A stretch of 12,866 nt of DNA from Clostridia bacterium (GTDB taxonomy: Bacteria; Bacillota; Clostridia; Oscillospirales; CAG-272): positions 1 to 12,866 of the forward strand of contig JAGCJD010000212.1 in assembly GCA_017648425.1 (NCBI GenBank), written 5' to 3'. A program made the translations under genes and the position numbers. Shown in pieces: positions 6,011-12,866 of this stretch (position 1 is the first letter of the stretch; each line of letters opens with the position of its first letter). The notes below the pieces were generated by a model. That model was not told where the DNA came from. It worked only from the letters and a program-made list of their open reading frames with translations, and did not search any database.

Positions 6011-6883
6011 TTACACCCCAAGCGCTTTGTTTATTGCCTCCGAAATTACATCGGACGCTTTTTCAACGATAATATCGCACTCCTTTGGACTTACAAAAAG
6101 ATGCTTTTGCTCATTTATCATGCTTTCATACTCACTCTCGTCCAAAAGGGCGTTATGTCTTTTTATAGCGTCATATACGATAGCGCAAGATGACACCACG
6201 GTGGGCGCCCCTATTGAAACAACAGGAACGCCAAGGCTATCCTTGGATATGGAATATTGTCTGTTTCCTATTCCAGCTCCCGGTGAAATTCCGCCATCGG
6301 ATATTTGAATGGTCGCGCCCAAGCGTTCGTACTCTCTCGCCGAAAGCGAATCTACTGCTATTACTATATCGGGAGATATCTGTTCAACTATTCCCTTAAC
6401 TATTTCAAGACTTCGCACACCCGTTTCCCCTAAAACTCCACAACTGACAGAACTGACGGAACAAAGTCCGTTTGCCAGAAGGACAGTCGGTTCTATAAGC
6501 TTTATATGCCTTGTGACATTTATTTTTTTTGCGGTGAGAGGCCCTATTGAATCGGCAGTCAGCCGATCGTTACCAAGCCCTACCACAAGAGCCGAACGCG
6601 CGCCATTAATAAGCGTCCTCAGCTCCTTTGAAATTTTATCCGAGGCGTTTTTTATGTCTGCGCTCTCCATTTCCCAGAGCTTGGGGGTGAACACAGTAAT
6701 ATTCGTCCCTTTCCTGCAATTGTAGTCTCGCGCCTCTTGCTCGTTGCTTATGCGTATTCTGCAAATTCTTATATTTCCAAGAGCTTCCTCCGAATATACT
6801 CCCGTATCCTGAGGTATCTTGCCTATAATTTTGTCAACAAACGCGTTTTCCATATGCAAATCTGTGCCGATAAATTTCTTCAT
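6011..6883 (-). CDS. gpr: Germination protease GPR
   Basis: This 290-residue protein is an aspartic-type spore endopeptidase. The motif VVGLGNDRLTADSIGP (residues 100-115) carries Asp111 and DIVIAVDSLSAR (172-183) carries Asp178; these match the two catalytic aspartates of Bacillus megaterium GPR (127 and 193). GAGIGNRQYS and VVSIGAPTVVSS are further family blocks. GPR is made in the forespore as a zymogen, trims its own N-terminus, and during germination degrades the small acid-soluble proteins (SASP) that coat spore DNA. The processing region is MKKFIGTDLHMENA, so the expected cut near GTDL would remove only about 6-9 residues, shorter than the roughly 15 in Bacillus. Total length is also shorter than in Bacillus (about 370) but normal for Clostridia. 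ATG 6883 follows AAGGAG at good spacing. It is divergent from the lipoprotein gene and leads into spoIIP. Confidence 0.95.
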   Translation of the reverse strand: MKKFIGTDLHMENAFVDKIIGKIPQDTGVYSEEALGNIRICRIRISNEQEARDYNCRKGTNITVFTPKLWEMESADIKNASDKISKELRTLINGARSALVVGLGNDRLTADSIGPLTAKKINVTRHIKLIEPTVLLANGLCSVSSVSCGVLGETGVRSLEIVKGIVEQISPDIVIAVDSLSAREYERLGATIQISDGGISPGAGIGNRQYSISKDSLGVPVVSIGAPTVVSSCAIVYDAIKRHNALLDESEYESMINEQKHLFVSPKECDIIVEKASDVISEAINKALGV

Positions 6884-6968
6884 TAATTCTCCTTATAATC
6901 AAAATATACAAGTTTATTCGTTTTTTTTGTGCAAAGCAACAAAAAGTAAAAAAGGTAACTTATTACCA

Positions 6969-6997
6969 TTGATTTTATAATAAAAAAATGTTATAAT
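6969..6997 (+). promoter_or_regulatory. Promoter of the peptide-binding lipoprotein gene
   Basis: TTGATT (6969-6974) and a perfect TATAAT (6992-6997) are 17 bases apart, with a TG at 6989-6990 making an extended -10. A second overlapping TATAAT begins at 6997. The predicted start is near 7004, leaving a leader of about 55 bases. The intergenic region is shared with divergent gpr, for which I see no convincing forespore-sigma promoter. Confidence 0.75.
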
Positions 6998-7058
6998 ATA
7001 ATGAGTAAATTGCCATGTTATGGCTTATAGTTTCAAACCATGAGGAGGTTTCTTTAAA

Positions 7059-8849
7059 ATGATGAAAAGAGTGATTGCTCTTGTCCTTTGTTTGCTCATG
7101 CTTATTCCCGCTTTTGCGAGCTGTGCAAAGAAGGACGAAAATGATAAAGGTGCTTACATAAACATGTACCTTTCCGATATCGTGTATGATCTTGATCCTG
7201 CACGCGCTTTCAATAACGAGGCGGCGCTTAAAGTTGTAAGCCTTGTTTTTGACAATCTTTTCGTGCTTGACGAGAATGGAAAGGTTAAAAAATCTCTTGC
7301 CGATTCTTATGTTATAAATGAGGACGACAATACAGAAGAATACGAAATGATAATTACCCTCAAAGAAACATCTTGGACCGATGGTACGCCTATCACCGCA
7401 AATGATGTTTACTACGCTTGGAGACGCTTGCTCGACCCCAACAACAACTTTGAGGCAGCTTCTCTGCTTTACGACATAAAGTATGCTCGTGAGGCTAAGG
7501 AGGGCGAGGGTGAGATATCCATTGATGATGTTTGCATGAGCGCTATAAACGAAACGCAGATACGCATTGAGTTTGACGGAAAGATCGACTACGATCAGTT
7601 CCTTTTGAAGCTCACAAGCTATGCACTTGCTCCCCTTCGCGAGGAAATCGTAAGTAAGACCGAGGACTGGGCTAAAAAGCCCGCTACCATCTGTTCTAGC
7701 GGTCCGTTCAAGCTAAGACAGGTATCATATGTTCCCGGTGAGGAAAAGCTTATTCTCGAAAGAAACATTTACTACTACCGTGATATAGCTAAGGACGACC
7801 TCGACAAGTCGGTAACTCCTTACAGAATAACCGTTGATTACTCCATGACCGATGAGGAGATCATGCAGGCGTACAACGATGGCAAGCTGTTCTTTGTTGG
7901 CGATATTCCTCTTTCAGTAAGATCGAACTATGCTGACACAGCAGAAATAAAGGACGCTCTCAGCACACACATTTATGTTCTTAACCAGAACGCTTTGATA
8001 AACGGTGATGCTTTGTTTGCAAACGCTAAGGTCAGAGAGGCTCTCTCTCTTGCTATTGACAGAACAGCTATCGCAGATGCAGTCGTATTTGCAAAAGCTG
8101 CTTCGGCTCTCGTTCCCTACGGTGTTTATGATACCAACTCCAAGAAGGATCTATTCAGAGAGGTTGGCGGAGATATTCTCGCTACAACCGCTGATATGAC
8201 TGCCGCAAAGGCAGCTCTTGCAGAGTCTGGAATTACAGCTTCCAAGTATTCGTTCTCTATCTCCGTTCCCGCATACGATGAGGTACATATAGCTATCGCA
8301 GAAATGGTATGCACGGCATGGAACGATTTGGGATTTAATGTTTCCGTTAAAAAGGTAAATGTCAAGGAAAATGAGGAAATTCTTAAAACCACGGGCGAGG
8401 TCAACGCAGATATCATGGACGACATATTCGCTCAGGACTTCCGCGCTGGCAAGTTTGAGGTGGCGGCTATTGATTATGTTTCATTCTCCGCTGACGCATT
8501 CACTGTTCTTGCTCCCTTTGCAAAGGGCTTTACAGGTGGCTCTACTACCAAGGAGGATAGCAGAGATTTCACAATTCCCAACCACATAAGCGGATACGCA
8601 AGCGATGAATACAATCAGCTTATCGAGGACGCTTTTGCCCAAAAGGATCTTGCTGTAAGAGCAGAAATTCTTCATGAGGCTGAGGAGCTTATCATGAAGG
8701 AGCTCCCGATAATCCCGATAATCTACAACCAGACAGCAACTCTCCAACATGACGACCTTTCAAAGGTAAAGTTCACATATTACGGAACATTCAACTTCAC
8801 AAAGACAAAGCTCAAAGACTATGAGCTTTATATCCCTGTTGAGGATTAA
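7059..8849 (+). CDS. Peptide ABC transporter substrate-binding lipoprotein (OppA/DppA type)
   Basis: This 596-residue family 5 extracellular solute-binding protein has a lipoprotein signal peptide: MMKRVIALVLCLLMLIPAFASC, with the lipobox FASC and the lipidated Cys at 22. The mature part begins with the family pattern INMYLSDIVYDLDPARAFN. It continues with VSLVFDNLFVLDENGKVKKSLADSY, TSWTDGTPITANDVYYAWRRLLDP, SSGPFKLRQVSYVPGEEKLIL and VREALSLAIDR. Such proteins sit outside the membrane and pass oligopeptides to an ABC permease. Length is at the upper end of the family. No permease (OppB/C) or ATPase (OppD/F) gene is adjacent, and the gene has its own promoter and strong terminator, so it is a stand-alone binding protein. 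Codon use is biased (AAG, GCT, CTT, GTT) like the ribosomal and synthetase genes here, suggesting high expression. ATG 7059 follows GAGGAGG (7042-7048); ATG 7062 is a close alternative. The ligand is unknown. Confidence 0.93.
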   Translation: MMKRVIALVLCLLMLIPAFASCAKKDENDKGAYINMYLSDIVYDLDPARAFNNEAALKVVSLVFDNLFVLDENGKVKKSLADSYVINEDDNTEEYEMIITLKETSWTDGTPITANDVYYAWRRLLDPNNNFEAASLLYDIKYAREAKEGEGEISIDDVCMSAINETQIRIEFDGKIDYDQFLLKLTSYALAPLREEIVSKTEDWAKKPATICSSGPFKLRQVSYVPGEEKLILERNIYYYRDIAKDDLDKSVTPYRITVDYSMTDEEIMQAYNDGKLFFVGDIPLSVRSNYADTAEIKDALSTHIYVLNQNALINGDALFANAKVREALSLAIDRTAIADAVVFAKAASALVPYGVYDTNSKKDLFREVGGDILATTADMTAAKAALAESGITASKYSFSISVPAYDEVHIAIAEMVCTAWNDLGFNVSVKKVNVKENEEILKTTGEVNADIMDDIFAQDFRAGKFEVAAIDYVSFSADAFTVLAPFAKGFTGGSTTKEDSRDFTIPNHISGYASDEYNQLIEDAFAQKDLAVRAEILHEAEELIMKELPIIPIIYNQTATLQHDDLSKVKFTYYGTFNFTKTKLKDYELYIPVED

Positions 8850-8857
8850 CAAAATAC

Positions 8858-8892
8858 AAAAGGCGAGAAGCATTAAAGCTTCTCGCCTTTTT
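8858..8892 (+). terminator. Strong Rho-independent terminator of the lipoprotein gene
   Basis: AAAAGGCGAGAAGC (8858-8871) pairs perfectly with GCTTCTCGCCTTTT (8878-8891) over 14 bp around an ATTAAA loop, and the 3' arm runs into five T. It begins 9 bases after the stop codon. Confidence 0.95.
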
Positions 8893-8963
8893 AGAGTTTT
8901 TATTTAACTGCAAAGACTTTTTTGTAAATATATTTTAATAAATATGATTTTTTAAAAAATCAC

Positions 8964-8992
8964 TTGAAATATATCGAAATGTGTGTTATAAT
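8964..8992 (+). promoter_or_regulatory. Promoter of the T-box-pheST operon
   Basis: TTGAAA (8964-8969) is followed after 17 bases by TATAAT (8987-8992), with TG at 8984-8985 as an extended -10. The predicted start is near 8999, about 10 bases before the first helix of the T-box leader. Confidence 0.85.
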
Positions 8993-8998
8993 ACTAAG

Positions 8999-9263
8999 GA
9001 TATATTAAACGCATTGATGAAGTTCGCTGCTCTATGCTTTTTTGCTCCAGAGAAGACCGCCTTGGCTGGAAGCGGTCGCAAAATTTTAGAGTCTGCATTT
9101 CGCTTCGGAGCGTGCCTTGTGAACACATTTTATGTCGGTAGCATGGCGCGGGAGAGCCCGTTACAGCTTTTAAAAGTGTATCTGCCACGAGCAGATAAAT
9201 TTAGGTGGTACCACGGAGTATATTTTACCTCGTCCTATTTCGGACGAGGTTATTTTTTATTTT
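8999..9263 (+). promoter_or_regulatory. T-box leader (tRNA-Phe-responsive riboswitch)
   Basis: The leader carries the T-box core AGGTGGTACCACGG (9203-9216), whose TGGT pairs with the tRNA acceptor end. Stem I: base helix ACGC (9009-9012)/GCGT (9110-9113); a kink with TTGATGA on the 5' side; GAAG (9019-9022)/CTTC (9103-9106); CTCTA (9030-9034)/TAGAG (9087-9091); an AGAGA bulge (9049-9053); and distal helix GACCGC (9055-9060)/GCGGTC (9072-9077) with a GGCTGGA-type loop. The internal loop holds TTC at 9099-9101 followed by a purine, the likely Phe specifier. A second arm pairs 9123-9132 with 9171-9179 (one bulged A) and contains CGGG-AGAG-CCCG. Stem III is TCTGC/GCAGA (9181-9195). Uncharged tRNA-Phe binding should stabilise the antiterminator and let transcription reach pheS. 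Specifier placement is my folding by eye. Confidence 0.93.
9227..9263 (+). terminator. Regulated terminator of the T-box leader
   Basis: ACCTCGTCC (9227-9235) pairs with GGACGAGGT (9242-9250) over 9 bp, followed by TATTTTTTATTTT. The 5' arm (CCT at 9228-9230) is complementary to AGG of the T-box core (9203-9205), giving the mutually exclusive antiterminator expected for this riboswitch class. Confidence 0.92.
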
Positions 9264-9290
9264 AAAATCAATAATGAAAGGTATAGAAAA

Positions 9291-10304
9291 ATGAAAGCAA
9301 AATTGCAAATGATTAAGGAAAATGCGCTGTCTGCCATTCATGCCGACAATGCAGATCTTGAACAGATCCGTATCCAATATCTTGGTAAAAAGGGTGAGCT
9401 GACGGGAGTTCTCCGCGGCATGGGTGCTCTTACCCCCGAGGAACGCCCTATAATAGGTCAGCTTGCAAACGAGGTCCGCGAGGAAATTGAAAAGGCTCTT
9501 GGAGCTAAGGCAGAGGCGGAAAAGAACGCTATGCTTGAAAAGCGCCTTGTAGAGGAAAAAATTGATGTCACTCTCCCCTCTGTTGCCGCTAAGATGGGTA
9601 AGCTTCACCCTCTGACGCAGGTACAGCGCACTATTGAGGACATATTCATAGGAATGGGCTTTTCTATCGCCGAGGGACCTGAGGTAGAGTACGACTACTA
9701 TAACTTCCAGGCACTCAACATTCCCGAAAATCACCCTGCAAGAGATACGCAGGACACCTTCTATATTACCGAAAACATTTTGCTCCGCTCACAGACCTCG
9801 TCCGTTCAGGCGAGAGTTATGGAGCAGCAGAAGCCGCCTATAAGAATAATCTCTCCCGGTCGCGTTTACCGCTCTGACGCAGTAGATGCAACGCACTCAC
9901 CTCTTTTCCATCAGGTCGAGGGACTTGTTGTTGATAAGGGCATTACCATGGGAGATCTTAAGGGTATGCTTGAAACCTTTGCAAAGACACTTTTCGGCAA
10001 CGATACCCTGCTCCGCTTCCGTCCCCACCACTTCCCGTTTACCGAGCCCTCTGCTGAGGTAGATGTTTCCTGCTTTGTATGCGGTGGTAAGGGCTGTCGC
10101 GTTTGTAAGAACGAGGGCTGGATAGAAATTCTCGGCGCGGGTATGGTACACCCGTTCGTACTTGAAAATTGCGGTATCGACCCCAAGGTTTACAGCGGAT
10201 TTGCGTTTGGTATGGGTGTTGAAAGAATTGCGATGAAATATTACGGAATTGACGATATGCGACATCTTTACGAAAACGATGTTCGTTTTCTTAAACAGTT
10301 CTGA
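9291..10304 (+). CDS. pheS: Phenylalanyl-tRNA synthetase alpha subunit
   Basis: This 337-residue class II synthetase subunit has an N-terminal helical arm (about 1-90) that in known structures contacts tRNA-Phe, then the catalytic core. Core motifs are EGPEVEYDYYNFQALNIP (128-145), HPARDTQDTFY (148-158), RSQTSSVQARVM, motif 2 region GRVYRSDAVDATHSPLFHQ (190-208) and motif 3 GMGVERIAM (307-315). A four-cysteine segment, CFVCGGKGCRVC (261-272), precedes GWIEILGAGMVHP; this insertion is common in Firmicute PheS. The enzyme is an alpha2-beta2 tetramer; PheS makes Phe-AMP and charges tRNA-Phe. Length is normal (about 330-345). ATG 9291 follows GAAAGG (9276-9281). The T-box leader controls it, and pheT follows 24 bases on. 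Confidence 0.98.
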   Translation: MKAKLQMIKENALSAIHADNADLEQIRIQYLGKKGELTGVLRGMGALTPEERPIIGQLANEVREEIEKALGAKAEAEKNAMLEKRLVEEKIDVTLPSVAAKMGKLHPLTQVQRTIEDIFIGMGFSIAEGPEVEYDYYNFQALNIPENHPARDTQDTFYITENILLRSQTSSVQARVMEQQKPPIRIISPGRVYRSDAVDATHSPLFHQVEGLVVDKGITMGDLKGMLETFAKTLFGNDTLLRFRPHHFPFTEPSAEVDVSCFVCGGKGCRVCKNEGWIEILGAGMVHPFVLENCGIDPKVYSGFAFGMGVERIAMKYYGIDDMRHLYENDVRFLKQF

Positions 10305-10328
10305 TTATAAGAAAGGAATGGTCATACA

Positions 10329-12719
10329 ATGAATTTATCTAAAAATTGGCTGGCGGATTTTGTTGATGTAAGCGATATTTCCGCCAAGGATTACTGCGAC
10401 AGAATGACAGATACAGGTTCAAAGGTAGAGTGCTTTGAGGAGCTTGCTGCCGATATTGAAAATGTCATCGTTGCAAGAATAATAAAGATCACACCTCACG
10501 AGAACAGCGACCATTTGCAGATCTGTCAGGTCGATATTGGCAAGGAGGTCGTTCAGATAGTTACAGGAGCGCAGAATGTCTTTGAAGGCGCTATCGTCCC
10601 CGCGGCAATTCCCGTAGCAAAGCTTCCCGGTGATATTACTATCAAGGCGGGCAAGCTCCGTGGAGTTGATTCCAACTGTATGCTCTGCTCTATGGGCGAG
10701 CTTGGTCTTAACGAGCATGATATGCCAGGTAAAGAGCCCAACGGCATTCTTATTCTTGATGAGGATTTTGCTGACAAGATAGGAATGGATATTTGTGAAG
10801 CGCTTATGCTTCGCGACACGGTCGTTGAGTTTGAAATAACCTCTAACCGTCCCGACTGTCTGTCCGTTATCGGTCTTGCAAGAGAAAGCGCTGTTTCGTT
10901 TGGCAAAGAGCTTAAACTCCACACACCCAGCGTTAAATGCGTTCAGGACGGCGATAAAATCGAAAATTATCTTTCCGTTAAGATAGATGCTCCCGACCTC
11001 TGCCAGAGATACATGGCAAGAGTTGTAAAGAATGTAAAGATAGCTCCCTCACCTCTTTGGCTGAGAATGCGCCTTCGCGCAAGCGGAGTTCGTCCGATAA
11101 ACAACATAGTTGATATTACGAACTATGTAATGCTTGAATACGGTCAGCCCATGCACGCATTCGATTATTCCTGCCTTGACGGCTCTTCAATAATCGTTCG
11201 CCGCGCATCTGACAATGAAAAATTCATTTCCCTTGACGATCAGGCGCATGAGCTTGATTCCTCTATGCTCGTTATCGCCGATAAGGAAAAGGCTGTTGCA
11301 CTCGCGGGCGTTATGGGTGGAGCTAACAGCGAGATCAAGGACAACACTGCTACCGTTGTATTTGAGTCTGCTTGCTTCCTCGGCACTTCCGTCCGCGTTA
11401 CCGCAAAGAAGAACGGCATGAGGACCGAAAGCTCTGCAAGATACGAAAAGGGACTTGATCCCGAAAACTGCTATGGTGGTCTTGAACGCGCATGCGAGCT
11501 TATCGAGCTCCTTGGAGCGGGTGAGGTCGTAAACGGAATTATTGATGTTTACCCCGAGAAAAAGGCTCCCGTGCAGCTTGATTTTGATCCGTGCGTTATC
11601 AACGCATTCCTCGGAACTGATATTTCCGAAAATCAGATGATAGATATTCTTACCACACTTGACTGCAAGGTAGAAAACGGAAAGATTACCGTTCCCTCGT
11701 TCAGATCCGATCTCGGCTGTATGAATGATATTGCAGAAGAGATTGCAAGAATTTACGGCTACAACAATATAGTCTCCACAAGAATTAAGGCAGAAACCAC
11801 ACAGGGCGGACGCACTCCCAAACAGAAATTCGAGCTTAGCGTTGAGAATGCTATGTGCGGAATGGGACTTGATCAGATACAGACATTCTCATTTATCAGC
11901 CCTAAGTATTACGACAAGATCAGATTGCCCGAGAATTCCTCTCTCCGCAACTCTGTTGTAATATCCAATCCTCTCGGTGAGGATACAAGCGTAATGCGTA
12001 CCACTGCCCTGCCCTCAATCCTTGAAGTCTTGGCTCGTAACTACAATTTCAAAAACGAAAATGTCGGTCTTTTTGAAATTGCTACCGTTTATATCCCCAC
12101 GACACCCGACAAACTCCCCGAGGAAAACAAGGTGCTCTCGATCGGTATGTACGGCGACTGTGATTTCTATACGCTCAAAGGCGTTTGCGAAAATCTCCTT
12201 AAACTTGCTTCTATTGATAACTATTCTATCTCCTCGTGCAGTGATAACGCTTGCTTCCACCCAGGAAGATGCGCAAAGCTCTCTATTGGAGAAAAAATTG
12301 TTGGAACGCTTGGTGAAATACACCCGCTCGTTCTTGGAAATTATGATATAAACACTCCTGTTTATGCGGCAGAGATCGATTTTGACGCTATATTCAACAG
12401 CATGAAGGCAGAAAAGCAGTACAAGCCCCTGCCAAAATATCCCGCTACCACGCGTGATTTCTCGTTCGTATGTGACGAAGCGCTTGAAGTAGGCACTATC
12501 TTTGCCGAGGCAAAGAAGGCTGGTGGTAAGCTTGTTGAGGATGTCGCTCTGTTTGATATTTACAGAGGACCTCAGGTTGGAGAAAACAAAAAGTCCGTAT
12601 CCATAAGAGTTACGCTCAGAGCCTCCGACAGAACGCTTACCGTTGAGGAAGCAGAAAAGACGGGATCAAAGATACTCAATGCTCTCCAAAACAGCCTGAG
12701 CATCACTCTCCGCGCATAA
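10329..12719 (+). CDS. pheT: Phenylalanyl-tRNA synthetase beta subunit
   Basis: At 796 residues it is full length. Domains in order: an N-terminal tRNA-binding OB fold (about 40-150; ENSDHLQICQVDIG, VTGAQNV, CMLCSMGELGL); the B3/B4 editing domain (about 215-400; VRPINNIVDITNYVMLEYGQPMHAFD, ALAGVMGG); the B5 domain (about 410-480; IAEEIARIYGYNNI); a catalytic-like core without aminoacylation activity (about 490-690); and a C-terminal FDX-ACB anticodon-binding domain (about 697-796; PKYPATTRDFSFV ... IRVTLRASDRTLT). PheT partners PheS and hydrolyses mischarged Tyr-tRNA-Phe. ATG 10329 follows AAAGGAATG (10313-10321). It is co-transcribed with pheS under T-box control. No broken motif was seen. 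Confidence 0.98.
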   Translation: MNLSKNWLADFVDVSDISAKDYCDRMTDTGSKVECFEELAADIENVIVARIIKITPHENSDHLQICQVDIGKEVVQIVTGAQNVFEGAIVPAAIPVAKLPGDITIKAGKLRGVDSNCMLCSMGELGLNEHDMPGKEPNGILILDEDFADKIGMDICEALMLRDTVVEFEITSNRPDCLSVIGLARESAVSFGKELKLHTPSVKCVQDGDKIENYLSVKIDAPDLCQRYMARVVKNVKIAPSPLWLRMRLRASGVRPINNIVDITNYVMLEYGQPMHAFDYSCLDGSSIIVRRASDNEKFISLDDQAHELDSSMLVIADKEKAVALAGVMGGANSEIKDNTATVVFESACFLGTSVRVTAKKNGMRTESSARYEKGLDPENCYGGLERACELIELLGAGEVVNGIIDVYPEKKAPVQLDFDPCVINAFLGTDISENQMIDILTTLDCKVENGKITVPSFRSDLGCMNDIAEEIARIYGYNNIVSTRIKAETTQGGRTPKQKFELSVENAMCGMGLDQIQTFSFISPKYYDKIRLPENSSLRNSVVISNPLGEDTSVMRTTALPSILEVLARNYNFKNENVGLFEIATVYIPTTPDKLPEENKVLSIGMYGDCDFYTLKGVCENLLKLASIDNYSISSCSDNACFHPGRCAKLSIGEKIVGTLGEIHPLVLGNYDINTPVYAAEIDFDAIFNSMKAEKQYKPLPKYPATTRDFSFVCDEALEVGTIFAEAKKAGGKLVEDVALFDIYRGPQVGENKKSVSIRVTLRASDRTLTVEEAEKTGSKILNALQNSLSITLRA

Positions 12720-12731
12720 GTCGGTGAATTT

Positions 12732-12866
12732 ATGGAAAAGCACAAAATTGAAAGAATAAACGAGCTCGCCCGCAAATCTAAGCTCGAGGAGCTTAGCCCA
12801 GAGGAAAAGGCGGAGCAAGCTGCCCTCAGGCAGGAATACATCATGGAAATAAGAGCGTCCTTCGGC
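12732..12866 (+). CDS. DUF896 (YnzC/UPF0291) family protein, 5' part
   Basis: The first 45 codons of a small protein run off the right edge. It begins MEKHKIERINELARKSKLEE and continues LSPEEKAEQAALRQEYI, ending at IRASFG. The pattern K-I-x-R-I-N-E-L-A-x-K, E-E-x-x-E-Q-x-x-L-R-x-E-Y is the hallmark of the DUF896 family, of which Bacillus YnzC is a member. YnzC is a short helical hairpin protein made in the SOS-linked yneA operon region; its function is not established. A GGTGA (12723-12727) lies 4 bases before ATG 12732, and only 12 bases separate it from the pheT stop, so it is probably translated from the end of the pheST transcript. About 20-30 C-terminal residues should lie beyond the window. 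Confidence 0.88.
   Translation, partial: MEKHKIERINELARKSKLEELSPEEKAEQAALRQEYIMEIRASFG

Noticed and set aside
8981..9265. Open frame of 94 codons on the plus strand ahead of pheS, considered as a leader peptide
   Set aside because: The stretch is fully explained by the promoter and the base-paired T-box leader, and no ribosome binding site precedes the start.
9225..9734. Open frame of 169 codons on the minus strand
   Set aside because: It spans the T-box terminator and the 5' half of pheS in antisense, so it is a shadow.

Overview
The window reads as a chromosomal stretch from a spore-forming member of the Firmicutes, most likely class Clostridia. Four things suggest this: a gpr-spoIIP sporulation pair, a tRNA-Phe-type T-box leader in front of pheST, an ffh-rpsP-khpA translation cluster, and strong GGAGG-type ribosome binding sites throughout with near-consensus sigma-A promoters. 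I cannot place it to genus. No mobile element, CRISPR array, tRNA or rRNA gene is visible. Most of the window is conserved housekeeping or sporulation DNA, and I did not find a convincing new multi-gene system.

Layout. 1-690 (+): the last 44 codons of ffh, then rpsP and khpA, the usual start of the Clostridia/Bacilli ffh-rpsP-khpA-rimM-trmD-rplS string. Here the string stops at a hairpin (700-748) instead of continuing. 763-1170 (+): an unrecognised small, mostly helical protein. 1281-2615 (+): the magnesium channel/transporter mgtE behind a perfect-consensus promoter. Its terminator hairpin lies inside the 3' end of the convergent next gene. 2630-3745 (-): a GT4-type glycosyltransferase. 3832-4617 (-): an XRE-HTH/S24-peptidase repressor of the LexA/CI type, with a consensus promoter, a perfect inverted-repeat operator over the predicted transcription start, and its own palindromic terminator. 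4707-6883 (-): gpr followed by spoIIP, the germination protease and the engulfment peptidoglycan hydrolase. 7059-8849 (+): an orphan oligopeptide-type ABC substrate-binding lipoprotein with its own promoter and strong terminator. 8964-12866 (+): promoter, Phe T-box leader, pheS, pheT and the start of a DUF896 (YnzC-like) gene.

How the parts work together. The two ends serve translation: SRP targeting, a 30S protein, a KH RNA-binding protein, and phenylalanyl-tRNA synthetase under uncharged-tRNA control. The centre on the minus strand is sporulation and stress regulation. The S24 repressor promoter starts about 30 bases beyond the spoIIP stop with no clear terminator between them, so read-through from the sporulation genes into the repressor gene is possible. 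The most rewarding items are the self-operator of the S24 repressor, the T-box architecture, the gene-embedded mgtE terminator and the unidentified 135-residue protein.
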